Part shown: positions 8,040 through 17,592 of the stretch, one piece after another
How the letters are laid out: every line of letters begins with the position of its first letter
Position numbering within the stretch: position 1 is the stretch's first letter
From: Sphingomonas sp. BT-65
Lineage (GTDB): Bacteria; Pseudomonadota; Alphaproteobacteria; Sphingomonadales; Sphingomonadaceae
Length of the DNA: 64,000 nt
NCBI RefSeq assembly: GCF_026107375.2
Contig: NZ_JAPCIA010000001.1
Coordinates: forward strand, 1,860,001 to 1,924,000
Direction of reading: 5' to 3'
The notes under the pieces: generated by a model
The model's input: the letters and a program-made list of their open reading frames with translations, nothing else
What the model was told of the DNA's origin: nothing
Databases searched by the model: none
Translations under genes and position numbers: made by a program

Positions 8040-8537
8040 TTACGAAGCCGCGGGGGCGAGGAAGCCCTTGAGCTCGTCCTTGCTCACCCCACCCGACTTG
8101 TCGGCGTCCGCGGCGGCGAGCGCGCGCGTCAGCCATTCCTTGTCGGCGGCGGACTGGCCCTGGAAGGCAGGCTCGCTGGCCGAACGCAGCGCGACCATCC
8201 AGCTGTTGAACTCCTCGGCCTTCAGGCTGCCGTCGGCATCCTTGTCATAGGTCGGGAAGCCCTGATCGACGACCTGCGCGATCTGGGTGGCATTGGCCGG
8301 CTGCTGGCCCGACTGGGCGGGCTGATCGGCGGTCTGCGCCGGCTGCTGCGCGGGAGTCGCTTCCTGCGGCTGCTGTGCGGTGTCGGCCGGCGCAGTGGTT
8401 TCAGCAGGCGCCGCCGGTGCCTCCGCGGGCGGCGCGGTTTCCTGCGCCGGCGGTGCCGTTTCCTGTGCAGGGGCCTCCTGCGCAAGTACCGGCGCCGAAA
8501 TCATCACAGCACTGGCAAGAAGAATGGATTTAAGCAT
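8040..8537 (-). CDS. Exported EF-hand calcium-binding protein with low-complexity linker
   Basis: Periplasmic or secreted 165-residue protein. Residues 1-19 are a signal peptide ending APVLAQ. Residues 20-85 are a disordered Ala/Pro/Gln/Glu/Thr-rich stretch with repeats of the kind QETAPPA. Residues 95-160 hold two EF-hand loops, DKDADGSLKAEE and DADKSGGVSKDE, both with the acidic and Gly positions needed for calcium. A TAGGAG site precedes the ATG. The role is unknown; Sphingomonads carry several such proteins. The terminator at 7965-8000 follows. Confidence 0.82.
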   Translation of the reverse strand: MLKSILLASAVMISAPVLAQEAPAQETAPPAQETAPPAEAPAAPAETTAPADTAQQPQEATPAQQPAQTADQPAQSGQQPANATQIAQVVDQGFPTYDKDADGSLKAEEFNSWMVALRSASEPAFQGQSAADKEWLTRALAAADADKSGGVSKDELKGFLAPAAS

Positions 8538-8802
8538 AGTGTATCTCCTAAGTTATTCTATCCGCTCGCTTGTTACCACAGATAGGATAGCTCGATTGAT
8601 CTGCAACCATTCAACCCGTTGTATAATTATCACGTTCCATCATTAAATTTCGCGAATCATCAACTTAACGGGCACGTGGATCATCTCGTCTCGATCCCGT
8701 GCCGGATTCACGACGAAGCGAATACGAATATTTGCCCGGGAGCACCGTTTGCCGGGGCGAACCTGCTTTGCTAGGGGCGCGGCGCAGCACGAAAGGCATT
8801 CC
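8538..8802. other. Divergent intergenic region between the EF-hand gene and purB
   Basis: This 265-bp gap must hold the promoters of both neighbours. It is clearly more AT-rich than its flanks. A TATAAT stands at 8622-8627 on the plus strand, but the best -35-like hexamer (TTGATC, 8596-8601) is 20 bp away, so I do not call a promoter. No gene, repeat or RNA was recognised. Confidence 0.5.
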
Positions 8803-10116
<1,314 letters not shown>

Positions 10117-10181
10117 ATCGACAAAGATTGACGCGGGCCCCACTTGCTGTGACAGTTTCGTAACACGGCAGGAGTGGGCAG

Positions 10182-10805
10182 ATGGCCAAGAACAAGAAGA
10201 ACAAGGCAGCGAAGCCGAAGGACGCGAAGGCGAAGGATCCGGCAGCGAAGTTCGCCAAGGAAATCGGCAAGCAGGCCGACAAGTTCGTCGAGATGGCCCG
10301 GCACCCGTTCATTGCCGACATCGTCTCCGCCGGACTCGCGGCGCTCGCCGTGAATGTCGGCAAGGCGGCCAGCAAGTCGAGCGAGGCCAAACCCGCCGGC
10401 AAGACGGGCGATATCGGCGAGAGCGCCAAGATGCTCGCCACCGCGCTGGCGGCCAAGGCGGCCGAACGCGTGTCGAGCCGGCTGTTCGAGGCCGCGCCCG
10501 CCCCGGCCGCGGCGCCCGCGGCCGCGCCCGCTACGGCCAAGCCCGCCGCCAGGAAACCGGCGGCGAAGAAGGCTCCGGCGAAGAAGCCGGCGGCCAAGGC
10601 CGCGACAGCGGCGAAGCCGCGCACCGCCGCCAAGCCCAAGGCTGCGCCGGCCAAGGCACCGGCAGCGAAGCCAGCTGCCGCCAAACCCGCGGCGACCAGG
10701 ACCGCCGCCAAGCCGGCGGCTGCCAAGCCCAAGGCGCCGGCCGGCCGCAAGCCCGCGGCGAAACCCGCCGCCCGAAAGCCGGCAGCGCGCAAGCCGGCCT
10801 CCTGA
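10182..10805 (+). CDS. Lys/Ala/Pro-rich histone H1-like protein
   Basis: A 207-residue, highly basic protein. Residues 1-105 include a Lys-rich head (AKNKKNKAAKPKD) and a predicted helical section (EIGKQADKFVEMARHPFIADIV) that is not low complexity. Residues about 106-207 are nearly all Ala, Lys and Pro in repeats of the PAAKKAPAKKPAAK kind, like the C-terminal tails of bacterial H1-like and AlgP-type proteins. DNA compaction or regulation is likely but inferred. The helical part recalls small Sphingomonad proteins of unknown function. GGAG precedes the ATG by 7 nt. Confidence 0.75.
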   Translation: MAKNKKNKAAKPKDAKAKDPAAKFAKEIGKQADKFVEMARHPFIADIVSAGLAALAVNVGKAASKSSEAKPAGKTGDIGESAKMLATALAAKAAERVSSRLFEAAPAPAAAPAAAPATAKPAARKPAAKKAPAKKPAAKAATAAKPRTAAKPKAAPAKAPAAKPAAAKPAATRTAAKPAAAKPKAPAGRKPAAKPAARKPAARKPAS

Positions 10806-10815
10806 TCGTGCGCTG

Positions 10816-11415
10816 ATGAGCGCGGTCGAGATCATCGGCCTCGCCGCCAGCGTGAGCCTGCTCGCGGGCTGGCGGCTCTATCTCTGCGTCTTCGCGGTCG
10901 GGCTCGCCATGTATACCGGCTGGGTCGACCTGCCCGACAAGCTGCACATGCTCGACGTCCTCGCCAATCCCTGGGTGATCGCCATCGCCGGGTTCGGCGC
11001 GGTCGCCGAGTTCTTCGCCGACAAGGTGATGTGGCTCGATTCGGCGTGGGACGCGGTGCACACGCTCGTCCGCCCGCTCGGCGGCGCGCTGCTCGCGCTC
11101 GCCATCGTCGATCCGTCCGATCCGGCCTGGCAGGTCGCGGCGCTGCTGCTCGGCGGGGGCGCGTCGTTGCTCACCCATGGCGCCAAGGCGAGCACGCGCG
11201 CGGTGGTGAACACCAGTCCCGAGCCGGTGAGCAACGCCGTGGTCTCGACCGGCGAGGACATCGTCACCGGCGGGCTGCTGTTCCTCGCACTCGCCAATCC
11301 GGTCGCGGCGGTGGTGATCGCGGTGCTGATCCTCGCCGCGACGATCGCCGCGCTGGTGCTGTTGCGGCGGCTGTTGCGGAAATTGCTCCCGCCGAAGCCG
11401 GCCAAGCCCGCCTAG
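10816..11415 (+). CDS. DUF4126-type membrane protein
   Basis: A 199-residue inner-membrane protein with about five hydrophobic segments and the Gly/Ala/Thr-rich repeated-half appearance of the DUF4126 family ([14 protein letters not shown] near the N-terminus; [21 protein letters not shown] in the middle; a basic tail [12 protein letters not shown]). The TSPEP and [11 protein letters not shown] elements are typical of that family. The function is unknown. It follows the histone-like gene by 10 bp and its stop overlaps the end of the convergent dienelactone hydrolase gene by 4 nt. Confidence 0.7.
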   Translation: MSAVEIIGLAASVSLLAGWRLYLCVFAVGLAMYTGWVDLPDKLHMLDVLANPWVIAIAGFGAVAEFFADKVMWLDSAWDAVHTLVRPLGGALLALAIVDPSDPAWQVAALLLGGGASLLTHGAKASTRAVVNTSPEPVSNAVVSTGEDIVTGGLLFLALANPVAAVVIAVLILAATIAALVLLRRLLRKLLPPKPAKPA

Positions 11416-12134
11416 GCGAACAGCTCGGCCAGAAAATCCCGCATCGCCTGCCAGCTGCGCCGGTCGGCGTTCGCGTCATAGCCGAAGCCCGGTCGCGCCG
11501 ATCCCTTCATGCTCGCATCGGTGAAGCCGTGTCCGGCATGGCCGTAGCCGTGGAGCTGCCAGTCCGCGCCCGCCTCGGTCAGCTCGGCGGCGAGCGCGGT
11601 CACCGCTTCGGGCGGGACGAGCGGATCGTTCCAGCCGTGGCAGATCAGCAATTTCGCCGCGATCGGCCTCGGATAATCATAGCCCGGCGGGTCGAAGATG
11701 CCGTGGAACGCGACCACGCCGAGCACCCCGCCCGCACGCGCCAGATCGATCACCGACTTGCCCCCGAAGCAATAACCGATCGCCGCGGTCCGCGCCGCGT
11801 CCACTTGCGGCAGCGCCTGCATCGCCGCGACGCTCGCGTGCAGCCGGTCGCGCAGCAGCGCGCGGTCGGCGTTGAGCTGGTTCATGTACATCGCCGGGTC
11901 GGGCGATTCGCGCGTGGTGCGCTTGCCCTGGCCATAAGTGTCGGCGACGAAGCCCACATAGCCGAGCGCCGCCAGCCGTTCGGCGACGACATTGTCCTGC
12001 TCCTTCTGGCCGAGCACGTTGGGGACGATCATCACGCCGGGCCTGGGCGAACTCCAACCGGTATCAAATGCCGCCACGCCCTCGAACGGGCCGCCCGGCC
12101 CATCATACACGATGGCTTGCCTTTCGATCGCCAT
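11412..12134 (-). CDS. Dienelactone hydrolase family protein
   Basis: Cytoplasmic alpha/beta-hydrolase of 240 residues of the DLH family, which opens enol-lactones in aromatic degradation and has broader esterase roles. The nucleophile is the Cys in IGYCFGGKS. The acid lies in [10 protein letters not shown] and the His in [11 protein letters not shown]. The N-terminus ([11 protein letters not shown]) is normal. I start at the ATG at 12134, which has GGAGG 6 nt upstream; the ATG at 12140 is overlapped by that site. It is divergent from gpmA. No degradation cluster surrounds it, so the substrate is open. Confidence 0.85.
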   Translation of the reverse strand: MAIERQAIVYDGPGGPFEGVAAFDTGWSSPRPGVMIVPNVLGQKEQDNVVAERLAALGYVGFVADTYGQGKRTTRESPDPAMYMNQLNADRALLRDRLHASVAAMQALPQVDAARTAAIGYCFGGKSVIDLARAGGVLGVVAFHGIFDPPGYDYPRPIAAKLLICHGWNDPLVPPEAVTALAAELTEAGADWQLHGYGHAGHGFTDASMKGSARPGFGYDANADRRSWQAMRDFLAELFA

Positions 12135-12203
12135 GGCCATCCTCCGTTGCCCTGCCGTACGCATCCGCTAAGGACGCGGGCAAATTCCCGCAAGGAGAAG
12201 CCC

Positions 12204-12890
12204 ATGCCCACGCTCGTCCTGATCCGCCACGGCCAGTCCGCCTGGAATTTGGAGAACCGCTTCACCGGCTGGTGGGACGTCGACCTGACCGAGCAGGGCG
12301 TGAGCGAGGCTTGGGCGGCGGGCGAGCTGATGAAGGAGAAAGGCCTCGACTTCGACCTCACCTTCACCAGCTTCCAGAGCCGCGCGATCAAGACATTGAA
12401 CCTTGCGCTGGAAGCGATGGGACGCCTGTGGCTGCCGACCGAGAAGTCGTGGAAGCTCAACGAGCGCCACTATGGCGGCCTCACCGGACTCAACAAGGCC
12501 GAGACCGCCGCGCTGCACGGCGACGATCAGGTCAAGCTGTGGCGCCGCAGCTTCGACATCCCGCCGCCGCTGCCCGAGGAAGGCTCGCCCTGGGACCTCG
12601 CGCAGGACGTGCGCTACAAGGGCATCCCGATCCCGCAGACCGAGAGCCTCAAGGACACGATCGCGCGCGTCCTGCCCTATTGGGACGAGCGCATCGCGCC
12701 CGAACTCAAGGCGGGCAAGCGCGTGCTGATCGCGGCGCACGGCAACTCGCTGCGCGCGCTGGTCAAGCATCTCTCGGGCATCTCGGACGCCGACATCACC
12801 GGGCTCGAGATCCCGACCGGCCAGCCGATCGTCTACGAGCTCGCCGACGATCTGACGCCGGCCGACCGATATTATCTCAGCGAGCGCTAA
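12204..12890 (+). CDS. gpmA: 2,3-bisphosphoglycerate-dependent phosphoglycerate mutase
   Basis: Interconverts 3- and 2-phosphoglycerate in glycolysis. The 228-residue protein has the RHG signature [10 protein letters not shown] with the phospho-His at residue 9, the [12 protein letters not shown] segment typical of the cofactor-dependent mutase, and the second active-site His in [10 protein letters not shown]. Length matches the bacterial form, which lacks the long eukaryotic tail. An AAGGAGAAG site precedes the ATG. A dispersed palindromic repeat follows directly. Confidence 0.95.
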   Translation: MPTLVLIRHGQSAWNLENRFTGWWDVDLTEQGVSEAWAAGELMKEKGLDFDLTFTSFQSRAIKTLNLALEAMGRLWLPTEKSWKLNERHYGGLTGLNKAETAALHGDDQVKLWRRSFDIPPPLPEEGSPWDLAQDVRYKGIPIPQTESLKDTIARVLPYWDERIAPELKAGKRVLIAAHGNSLRALVKHLSGISDADITGLEIPTGQPIVYELADDLTPADRYYLSER

Positions 12891-13043
12891 TTCCTCCCCG
12901 GCACGGGGAGGTGGCATCGCGAAGCGATGACGGAGGGGCCGCCGTCGCAGACGGCGGAGGCCTTACCGCAAGCACCGCCGTCTACGCGGCGGCCCCTCCA
13001 CCACCCGCTTCGCGGGCGGTCCCCCTCCCCGGTGGGGGAGGAA
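12891..13043. repeat. Dispersed palindromic repeat, copy 1
   Basis: About 150 bp with outer arms reading CTCCCCGGCACGGGGAGG and CTCCCCGGTGGGGGAGG and inner blocks GATGACGGAGGGG and CCCCTCCACC that pair with each other. The same blocks in the same order occur at 19223-19383 and 37777-37904. It fills the whole gap between gpmA and the convergent osmC-like gene. It resembles a REP-pair element. Confidence 0.8.
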
Positions 13044-13051
13044 TGGCGACC

Positions 13052-13477
13052 TCACACCAGCGTGTGCGTCAGCGTGATCTCGGCATTGAGCACCTTCGAG
13101 ACCGGGCAGGTGGCCTCAGCCTCCTTCGCCAGCTTCTCGAACTCGGCCGGATCGATGCCGGGGACCGAGGCGGTGAGCGTCAGGTCGGAGCGAGTGATGG
13201 CGAAGCCGCCGTCCTTCTGCTCGAGCTTGATCGCGGCCTTGGTCTCGAGCGTGCCTTCCGAATAGCCGGCGCGGGCCAGCGCGAAGCTCAGCGCCATGGT
13301 GAAGCAACCGGCATGGGCGGCGGCGATCAGCTCCTCGGGATTGGTGCCCGGCTCTTCCTCGAAGCGGGTGTTGAAGGCGTAATATTGGTCGGTCAGCACG
13401 CCCGACTGGGTGGTGATCGCGCCCTTCCCTTCCTTGCCGAAGCCGGAATAGCGGGCGGTGGCGGTGCGCGTGGTCAT
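13052..13477 (-). CDS. osmC: OsmC-family peroxiredoxin
   Basis: Thiol peroxidase of the OsmC branch of the OsmC/Ohr family, acting on organic hydroperoxides. The 141 residues carry both active Cys: Cys58 in AAHAGCFTMAL and Cys124 in ATCPVSKVL. The N-terminal ESGVL-like (QSGVLTDQ) and TNPEELIAAAHA elements follow E. coli OsmC closely, and the Arg in FNTRFEEEPG is retained. The ATG at 13477 has AAGGAG upstream. Regulation is not visible. Confidence 0.9.
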   Translation of the reverse strand: MTTRTATARYSGFGKEGKGAITTQSGVLTDQYYAFNTRFEEEPGTNPEELIAAAHAGCFTMALSFALARAGYSEGTLETKAAIKLEQKDGGFAITRSDLTLTASVPGIDPAEFEKLAKEAEATCPVSKVLNAEITLTHTLV

Positions 13478-13622
13478 GGGCAGGGTCTCCTTCGCTTGGG
13501 GATCGGGCGGCATGTGGGAAGCGCCGGGCAGGATGTGAACGGGTGTGCAACGATGTCATCGGCGTCCGCGTTCCCACATTCTTCCCACGACCCATCCCGC
13601 CATGTAGAGCAGCCGACGGAGC

Positions 13623-14720
13623 ATGAAGAACCCCGAAGTCCTTTCCCGCCCTTTCTTCGAGCAGAAGAGCCGCGCCTTCTGGATGCTGCAGGGCGCGGGC
13701 TGGGGCGGCTATCTGATGCTGCGCGCGGTCTCCAACTTCTCCAACCGCACCTTCAGCTTCGAGGACATCATCCGCGTCACGATCGAATCGATCGTCGGCT
13801 ATTGCCTGACGCTGCTGCTCTCGGCGCTCTACGGCTATTTCCGCCGCCTGCCGCGCATCACCGGCATCCTCGCGACGATCGCCACGCTCGCCGCGGCGAC
13901 GCTGATCTACGCCGTGCTCAACGCCTTCACCGTCTCGGTGATGCGCGGCGAGCCGGGGATCGAGATCCCGCTGGTGCTGGGCAGCCTGTTCTTGAACTTC
14001 ATCGTCATCGCCGGCTGGTCGGCGCTCTATTTCGGGATCAACTTCTACCTGATCGTCGAGGACCAGATCGACCAGATGCAAGCGCTGGAGAGCCAGGCCT
14101 CGTCGGCGCAGCTCGCGATGCTGCGCTACCAGCTCAACCCGCATTTCCTGTTCAACACGCTCAACTCGATCTCGACCCTGGTGCTGCTCAAGCAGACCGA
14201 TCGCGCCAACGCGATGCTCGCGCGGCTCTCCAACTTCCTGCGCTACACGCTCGCCAACGAACCCACCGCGCACGTCACGCTGGCGCAGGAGGTGGAGACG
14301 CTGAAGCTTTATCTCGAGATCGAGAAGATGCGCTTCGACGCGCGGCTGAAGCCGGTATTCGACATCGATCCGCGCACGGTGAAGGCGCGCCTGCCCTCGC
14401 TGCTGCTCCAGCCCTTGGTCGAGAATGCGATCAAATATGCCGTGACGCCGCAGGAAGAGGGCGCCGAAATCGCCGTCGTCGCTCGGCTCACCGGCGATCG
14501 GGTGCAGATCACCGTATCGGACACCGGGCCGGGATTGATCGAGGGCAAGAACCGGCCAAGCCTTTCAACCGGGGTCGGGCTTACCAATATAAGGGAACGT
14601 CTGGCGCAGGCTTTCGGGCCGGATCATCGTTTCGACACGCGCTCGGAGCCCGGACGGGGCTTTCGCGTGGAGATCGAAATTCCGTTCCAGGTCGAGGAGC
14701 AGGCCAAGGAAGCAGCTTGA
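13623..14720 (+). CDS. LytS/AlgZ-type sensor histidine kinase
   Basis: Membrane histidine kinase of the His_kinase (PF06580-like) family, 365 residues. Four membrane helices lie at about 25-36, 55-75, 80-105 and 118-145. A short coiled linker leads to the phospho-acceptor His174 in QLNPHFLFNTLN, and the HATPase domain follows with LLLQPLVENAIKYA (N box) and DTGPGL. It is 109 bp upstream of a LytTR response regulator on the same strand, its expected partner. Signal unknown. Confidence 0.9.
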   Translation: MKNPEVLSRPFFEQKSRAFWMLQGAGWGGYLMLRAVSNFSNRTFSFEDIIRVTIESIVGYCLTLLLSALYGYFRRLPRITGILATIATLAAATLIYAVLNAFTVSVMRGEPGIEIPLVLGSLFLNFIVIAGWSALYFGINFYLIVEDQIDQMQALESQASSAQLAMLRYQLNPHFLFNTLNSISTLVLLKQTDRANAMLARLSNFLRYTLANEPTAHVTLAQEVETLKLYLEIEKMRFDARLKPVFDIDPRTVKARLPSLLLQPLVENAIKYAVTPQEEGAEIAVVARLTGDRVQITVSDTGPGLIEGKNRPSLSTGVGLTNIRERLAQAFGPDHRFDTRSEPGRGFRVEIEIPFQVEEQAKEAA

Positions 14721-14829
14721 TCGGAACCACGCCGTAACGAGCTCGTTTGGGAAAATGAAAGGCAGGGGATAGTGTTGGCAACGCGCCGGGGGCATCGGCG
14801 CGGCGCCGGATGTGAGAGTAAGAGGAATC

Positions 14830-15630
14830 ATGACGATCCGCACCATCCTGGTCGATGACGAACCTTTGGCCATCCAGGGCCTCGAGCTGCGGCTCCAGGC
14901 GCATGACGACGTCGAGATCATCGACAAATGCCAGAACGGCCGCGAGGCGATCCGCGCGATCAAGACCCACAAGCCCGACCTCGTCTTCCTCGACATCCAG
15001 ATGCCCGGCTTCGACGGCTTCTCGGTCGTCCAGGGTCTGATGGAGGTGGAGCCGCCGCTGTTCGTGTTCGTCACCGCCTATTCGGACCATGCGATTCGCG
15101 CGTTCGAGGCCAATGCGATGGATTACCTCATGAAGCCGGTCGACGAGGCGCGGCTCGCCGACACGCTCGAACGGGTGCGCCAGCGGCTGACCGAGAAGCG
15201 CGGCGTCGAAGAGGTCGAAAAGCTCAAGGAGGTGCTCGCCGAGGTCGCCCCGGAGACCGCCGAGGAGTTCGCCGCCGACAGCGGCGAGGTGTCGTCCAGC
15301 CGCTACGAGAAGCTCATCAACATCAAGGATCGCGGCCAGATCTTCCGCGTCGATGTCGACACGATCGAGGTGGTCGAGGCCGCCGGCGATTACATGTGCA
15401 TCAAGACCGCGGACAACACATTGGTGCTGCGCGAGACGATGAAGGACCTCGAGAAGCGCCTCGATCCGCGCCGTTTCCAGCGCGTCCACCGCTCGACCAT
15501 CGTCAATCTCGACCAAGTCAAGCAGGTCAAGCCGCACACCAATGGCGAATGCTTCCTGATCCTCGATTCGGGATCGCAGGTGAAGGTCAGCCGCTCCTAT
15601 CGCGACGTGGTGGCGCGCTTCGTCCACTGA
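14830..15630 (+). CDS. LytTR-family response regulator
   Basis: Transcription regulator of 266 residues. The receiver domain (1-120) has the acidic pair Asp9-Asp10, phospho-acceptor Asp55 in LVFLDIQMPG and Lys in LMKPVD. A Glu-rich linker (about 130-155) leads to the LytTR DNA-binding domain (about 165-266: RVDVDTIEVVEAAGDYMCIKT, RFQRVHRSTIVNLDQV). The ATG at 14830 follows AAGAGGAATC. It is the probable partner of the LytS-type kinase immediately upstream, and is a likely regulator of cell-envelope genes. Target genes are not evident here. Confidence 0.92.
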   Translation: MTIRTILVDDEPLAIQGLELRLQAHDDVEIIDKCQNGREAIRAIKTHKPDLVFLDIQMPGFDGFSVVQGLMEVEPPLFVFVTAYSDHAIRAFEANAMDYLMKPVDEARLADTLERVRQRLTEKRGVEEVEKLKEVLAEVAPETAEEFAADSGEVSSSRYEKLINIKDRGQIFRVDVDTIEVVEAAGDYMCIKTADNTLVLRETMKDLEKRLDPRRFQRVHRSTIVNLDQVKQVKPHTNGECFLILDSGSQVKVSRSYRDVVARFVH

Positions 15631-15659
15631 TCGCCGGGCTTCGGCGCAACTTTCGGGTT

Positions 15660-15705
15660 GTTCCTCTTTCGTTCCGGCAGTAGAAGCGCCGCAAAGAGGA
15701 GGAAC
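15660..15705 (+). promoter_or_regulatory. Leader stem that could mask the PEP-mutase gene SD
   Basis: GTTCCTCTTT (15660-15669) can pair with AAAGAGGAGGAAC (15693-15705), leaving a 3-nt bulge. The second arm contains the GAGGAGG ribosome site of the gene starting at 15711, so the stem would hide it. This may be chance; there is no proof that the leader is transcribed from upstream of 15660. Confidence 0.35.
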
Positions 15706-15710
15706 CCCCG

Positions 15711-16463
15711 ATGACCGAGAAGTTCGATCGCTTCGTTGCGCTGCATGCCCCGCGCGCTCCGCTGGTGCTGTTCAACATCTGGGATGCCGGCTCGGCGAAA
15801 GCGGTCGCCGCCGCGGGCGCGCAGGCGATCGCCACGGGCAGCGCCTCGGTCGCGATGGCCAACGGCTTCGCCGACGGCGAGGCGGTGCCGCTCGACCTGG
15901 TGCTCGACATCGCCGCGCGGATCGTCGCGGCGGTCGATGTGCCGGTGACGATCGACTTCGAGGGCGGCTATGCCGTCGAGCCCGAAGCAGCGGCGGCCAA
16001 TGTCGCGCGGCTCGCGGCAACCGGCGCGGTCGGCTGCAATTTCGAGGATCAGGTGGTCGGCGGCGAGGGGATCCATCCCTGCGCCTTCCAGGCCGAGCGC
16101 ATCGCCGCGATCCGCGCCGCGACGGGCCCGGCCTTCTTCATCAACGCGCGCACCGACATCTTCCTGCAGGCCAAGCCCGACACGCATGACGAAGCCAAGG
16201 CCGATGCCGCGATCGAACGCGCGCATGCCTATGCCAAGGCGGGCGCGAGCGGCCTGTTCGTCCCCGGCCTCGCCAATCTCGAGCTGCTCGCGCGGGTGTG
16301 CTGGGAGTCGCCGGTGCCCGTGAACTTCATGGCCTTCCCCGGCGCGCCCGATGCCGCCGCGGTGGCGCAAGCCGGCATCGCCCGGATCAGCCACGGCCCC
16401 TTCCCCTATCGCGCCGCGATGCAGGCGCTGGAAAGTGCCGCGCGGGAGGTACTGGGCGGATAG
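15711..16463 (+). CDS. Isocitrate lyase/PEP mutase-family enzyme
   Basis: TIM-barrel enzyme of 250 residues in the isocitrate lyase/phosphoenolpyruvate mutase superfamily, whose members make or break C-C or C-P bonds of 2-oxo acids. Visible features are FNIWDAGSAK (about 21-30), the metal-binding IDFEGGY (about 83-89), NFEDQ (about 114-118), FINARTDIF (about 143-151) and the C-terminal PVNFMAFPGAPD. The loop Cys of true isocitrate or methylisocitrate lyases (KKCGH) is absent, so it is more like the oxaloacetate decarboxylase/PEP mutase branch of unknown substrate. Strong AGGAGG site. Confidence 0.8.
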   Translation: MTEKFDRFVALHAPRAPLVLFNIWDAGSAKAVAAAGAQAIATGSASVAMANGFADGEAVPLDLVLDIAARIVAAVDVPVTIDFEGGYAVEPEAAAANVARLAATGAVGCNFEDQVVGGEGIHPCAFQAERIAAIRAATGPAFFINARTDIFLQAKPDTHDEAKADAAIERAHAYAKAGASGLFVPGLANLELLARVCWESPVPVNFMAFPGAPDAAAVAQAGIARISHGPFPYRAAMQALESAAREVLGG

Positions 16464-16481
16464 AAGCGCAGACCTACTTCA

Positions 16482-16589
16482 CCGTCACCCCGGCCTTGTG
16501 CCGGGTCCACCGGGAGGCAGGCGAAGCGCCGGAGCCGGGAAGGCATGGCGTGGGGAGCCGTGGATCCCGGCACGAGGCCGGGATGACGG
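16482..16589. repeat. Imperfect inverted repeat, alphaproteobacterial REP type
   Basis: The arms at 16482-16510 and 16560-16589 are complementary over about 29 bp with a few differences (core CCCGGCACGAGGCCGGG). The 49-bp centre is GC-rich. Extragenic elements with a CCCGGC...GCCGGG core are widespread in alphaproteobacteria. It fills the gap between the PEP-mutase gene and the convergent DUF3297 gene. Confidence 0.8.
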
Positions 16590-16596
16590 GATAGGA

Positions 16597-16869
16597 CTAG
16601 GCCTCTTCCGAGGCCTCGCCCTCACCCGCCGCTTCGGTCTCGAACCACGCCTCGACCGGGCCGTTGAGCTTGATCGTCAGCGGATCGCCCTTGCGGTCGG
16701 TCTTCTTGCCGAGCTGCACGCGGATCCAGCCTTCGGACATGCAATATTCCTCGACGTCGCGGCGCTGGACGCCCTTGAAGCGGATGCCGATGCCGCGCTG
16801 GAGCAGCTCGGCATTGAAGTGCGGGCTCTTCGGATTGACCGAGAGGCGGTCGGGAGGGGTGTCGCTCAT
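16597..16869 (-). CDS. DUF3297 family protein
   Basis: Small cytoplasmic protein of 90 residues: DRLSVNPKSPHFNAELL near the N-terminus, GIRFKGVQRRDVEEYCMSEG in the middle, a basic loop (GKKTDRKGDP) and an acidic tail. This pattern matches the DUF3297 family, frequent in Sphingomonads and other proteobacteria, of unknown function. The ATG at 16869 was chosen over the upstream codon at 16887 because the conserved part begins there. It follows the terminator of the Tyr/Arg-rich gene. Confidence 0.75.
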   Translation of the reverse strand: MSDTPPDRLSVNPKSPHFNAELLQRGIGIRFKGVQRRDVEEYCMSEGWIRVQLGKKTDRKGDPLTIKLNGPVEAWFETEAAGEGEASEEA

Positions 16870-16885
16870 TGGAACGCCCCTAACC

Positions 16886-16915
16886 AAAAGCGGCGCGGGA
16901 ATAAACCCGCGCCGC
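16886..16915 (-). terminator. Terminator of the Tyr/Arg-rich exported protein gene
   Basis: A perfect 10-bp stem GCGGCGCGGG (16890-16899) with CCCGCGCCGC (16906-16915), a 6-nt loop, and four T on the minus strand. It lies between the gene ending at 16938 and the DUF3297 start. Confidence 0.7.
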
Positions 16916-16937
16916 CCTGTTGCTGCTGTGCTTGGGA

Positions 16938-17339
16938 TCAGCAGTAACGAACGCGGACCCGGCGCCCCAGATAGGGGTCGTAGACGCGGCGGATCGTGCA
17001 GCCGCGCCAGCCGCGGCGCTCATAGTGGCGGTAGTAATAGCCGTCGCGCGGATAATAGCCGCGCTCGCGATAATACGGCCGGTCATAGTCGTAATAATAG
17101 CGGTCGTAATTGTAGTAGCGCCGGTCGTAGCGGTCGTAATAGCGATCGCGATAACGGTCGCGGCTCGACGAGGCGAGCGCCGCGCCGATCGCGATGCCCG
17201 CGATCCCGGCGACGATCGCCGTGCCCGTGTTGTCGCGGTGACGATGGCGGTAATAGCGCTGCGCGTCCGCCGGAGCGGCCGCAGTGAGCGCGGTGGCGCC
17301 GAGCGTCAGTCCGAGCACCGCCTTGGTGATGGTCTTCAT
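16938..17339 (-). CDS. Exported Tyr/Arg/Asp-rich low-complexity protein
   Basis: A 133-residue exported protein of unknown function. Residues 1-27 are a signal peptide (ending PADAQ). A Gly/Ala membrane-like or glycine-zipper stretch (IVAGIAGIAIGAALA) lies at about 40-54. From about 58 to 115 the protein is built of Tyr, Arg and Asp in near-repeats such as DRYRDRYYDRYD. Two Cys remain near the end (GCTIRR and the terminal RYC). GAGGAGGAAG precedes the ATG. Similar Sphingomonad proteins look like envelope proteins; the role is not known. Confidence 0.75.
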   Translation of the reverse strand: MKTITKAVLGLTLGATALTAAAPADAQRYYRHRHRDNTGTAIVAGIAGIAIGAALASSSRDRYRDRYYDRYDRRYYNYDRYYYDYDRPYYRERGYYPRDGYYYRHYERRGWRGCTIRRVYDPYLGRRVRVRYC

Positions 17340-17477
17340 GACTTCCTCCTCGTGCATCTGCACTGTCGACGCCGGTAACGCATGAGCGGGCGCCTGGGTG
17401 CAATCTGCGTGAGTCGACCTGAATTGCCGCGGAATCGCATGTTCACTTGCGGTTTAGAGTTGTTTGGCGTTTGAAGG

Positions 17478-17557
17478 CGGCACCAGCCCGCTCCCCCACC
17501 CGGCCACCCAACGCCAGTATCCTATGGGTGGCCGGGTGGGGGAGCGGGCTGGTGCCG
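17478..17557. repeat. Perfect 33-bp inverted repeat
   Basis: The arms 17478-17510 and 17525-17557 are exact complements over 33 bp with a 14-nt spacer. The arms contain GCTCCCCCACCCGG. They sit in the leader of the EVE gene (start 17593). A transcript across this point would form a very stable hairpin, with no T run after it. Confidence 0.9.
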
Positions 17558-17592
17558 GTCGGCGAAGCCGACACAGACAAAGGAACCTCCAC

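Noticed and set aside
8596..8627. TATAAT with TTGATC as a sigma-70 promoter for purB
   Set aside because: The spacer is 20 bp and purB starts 175 bp later. I cannot support it as a promoter.
12068..14737. 889-residue open frame over gpmA and the LytS gene
   Set aside because: It overlaps three genes with clear domains in other frames and shows no domain itself. GC-rich DNA leaves long shadow frames.
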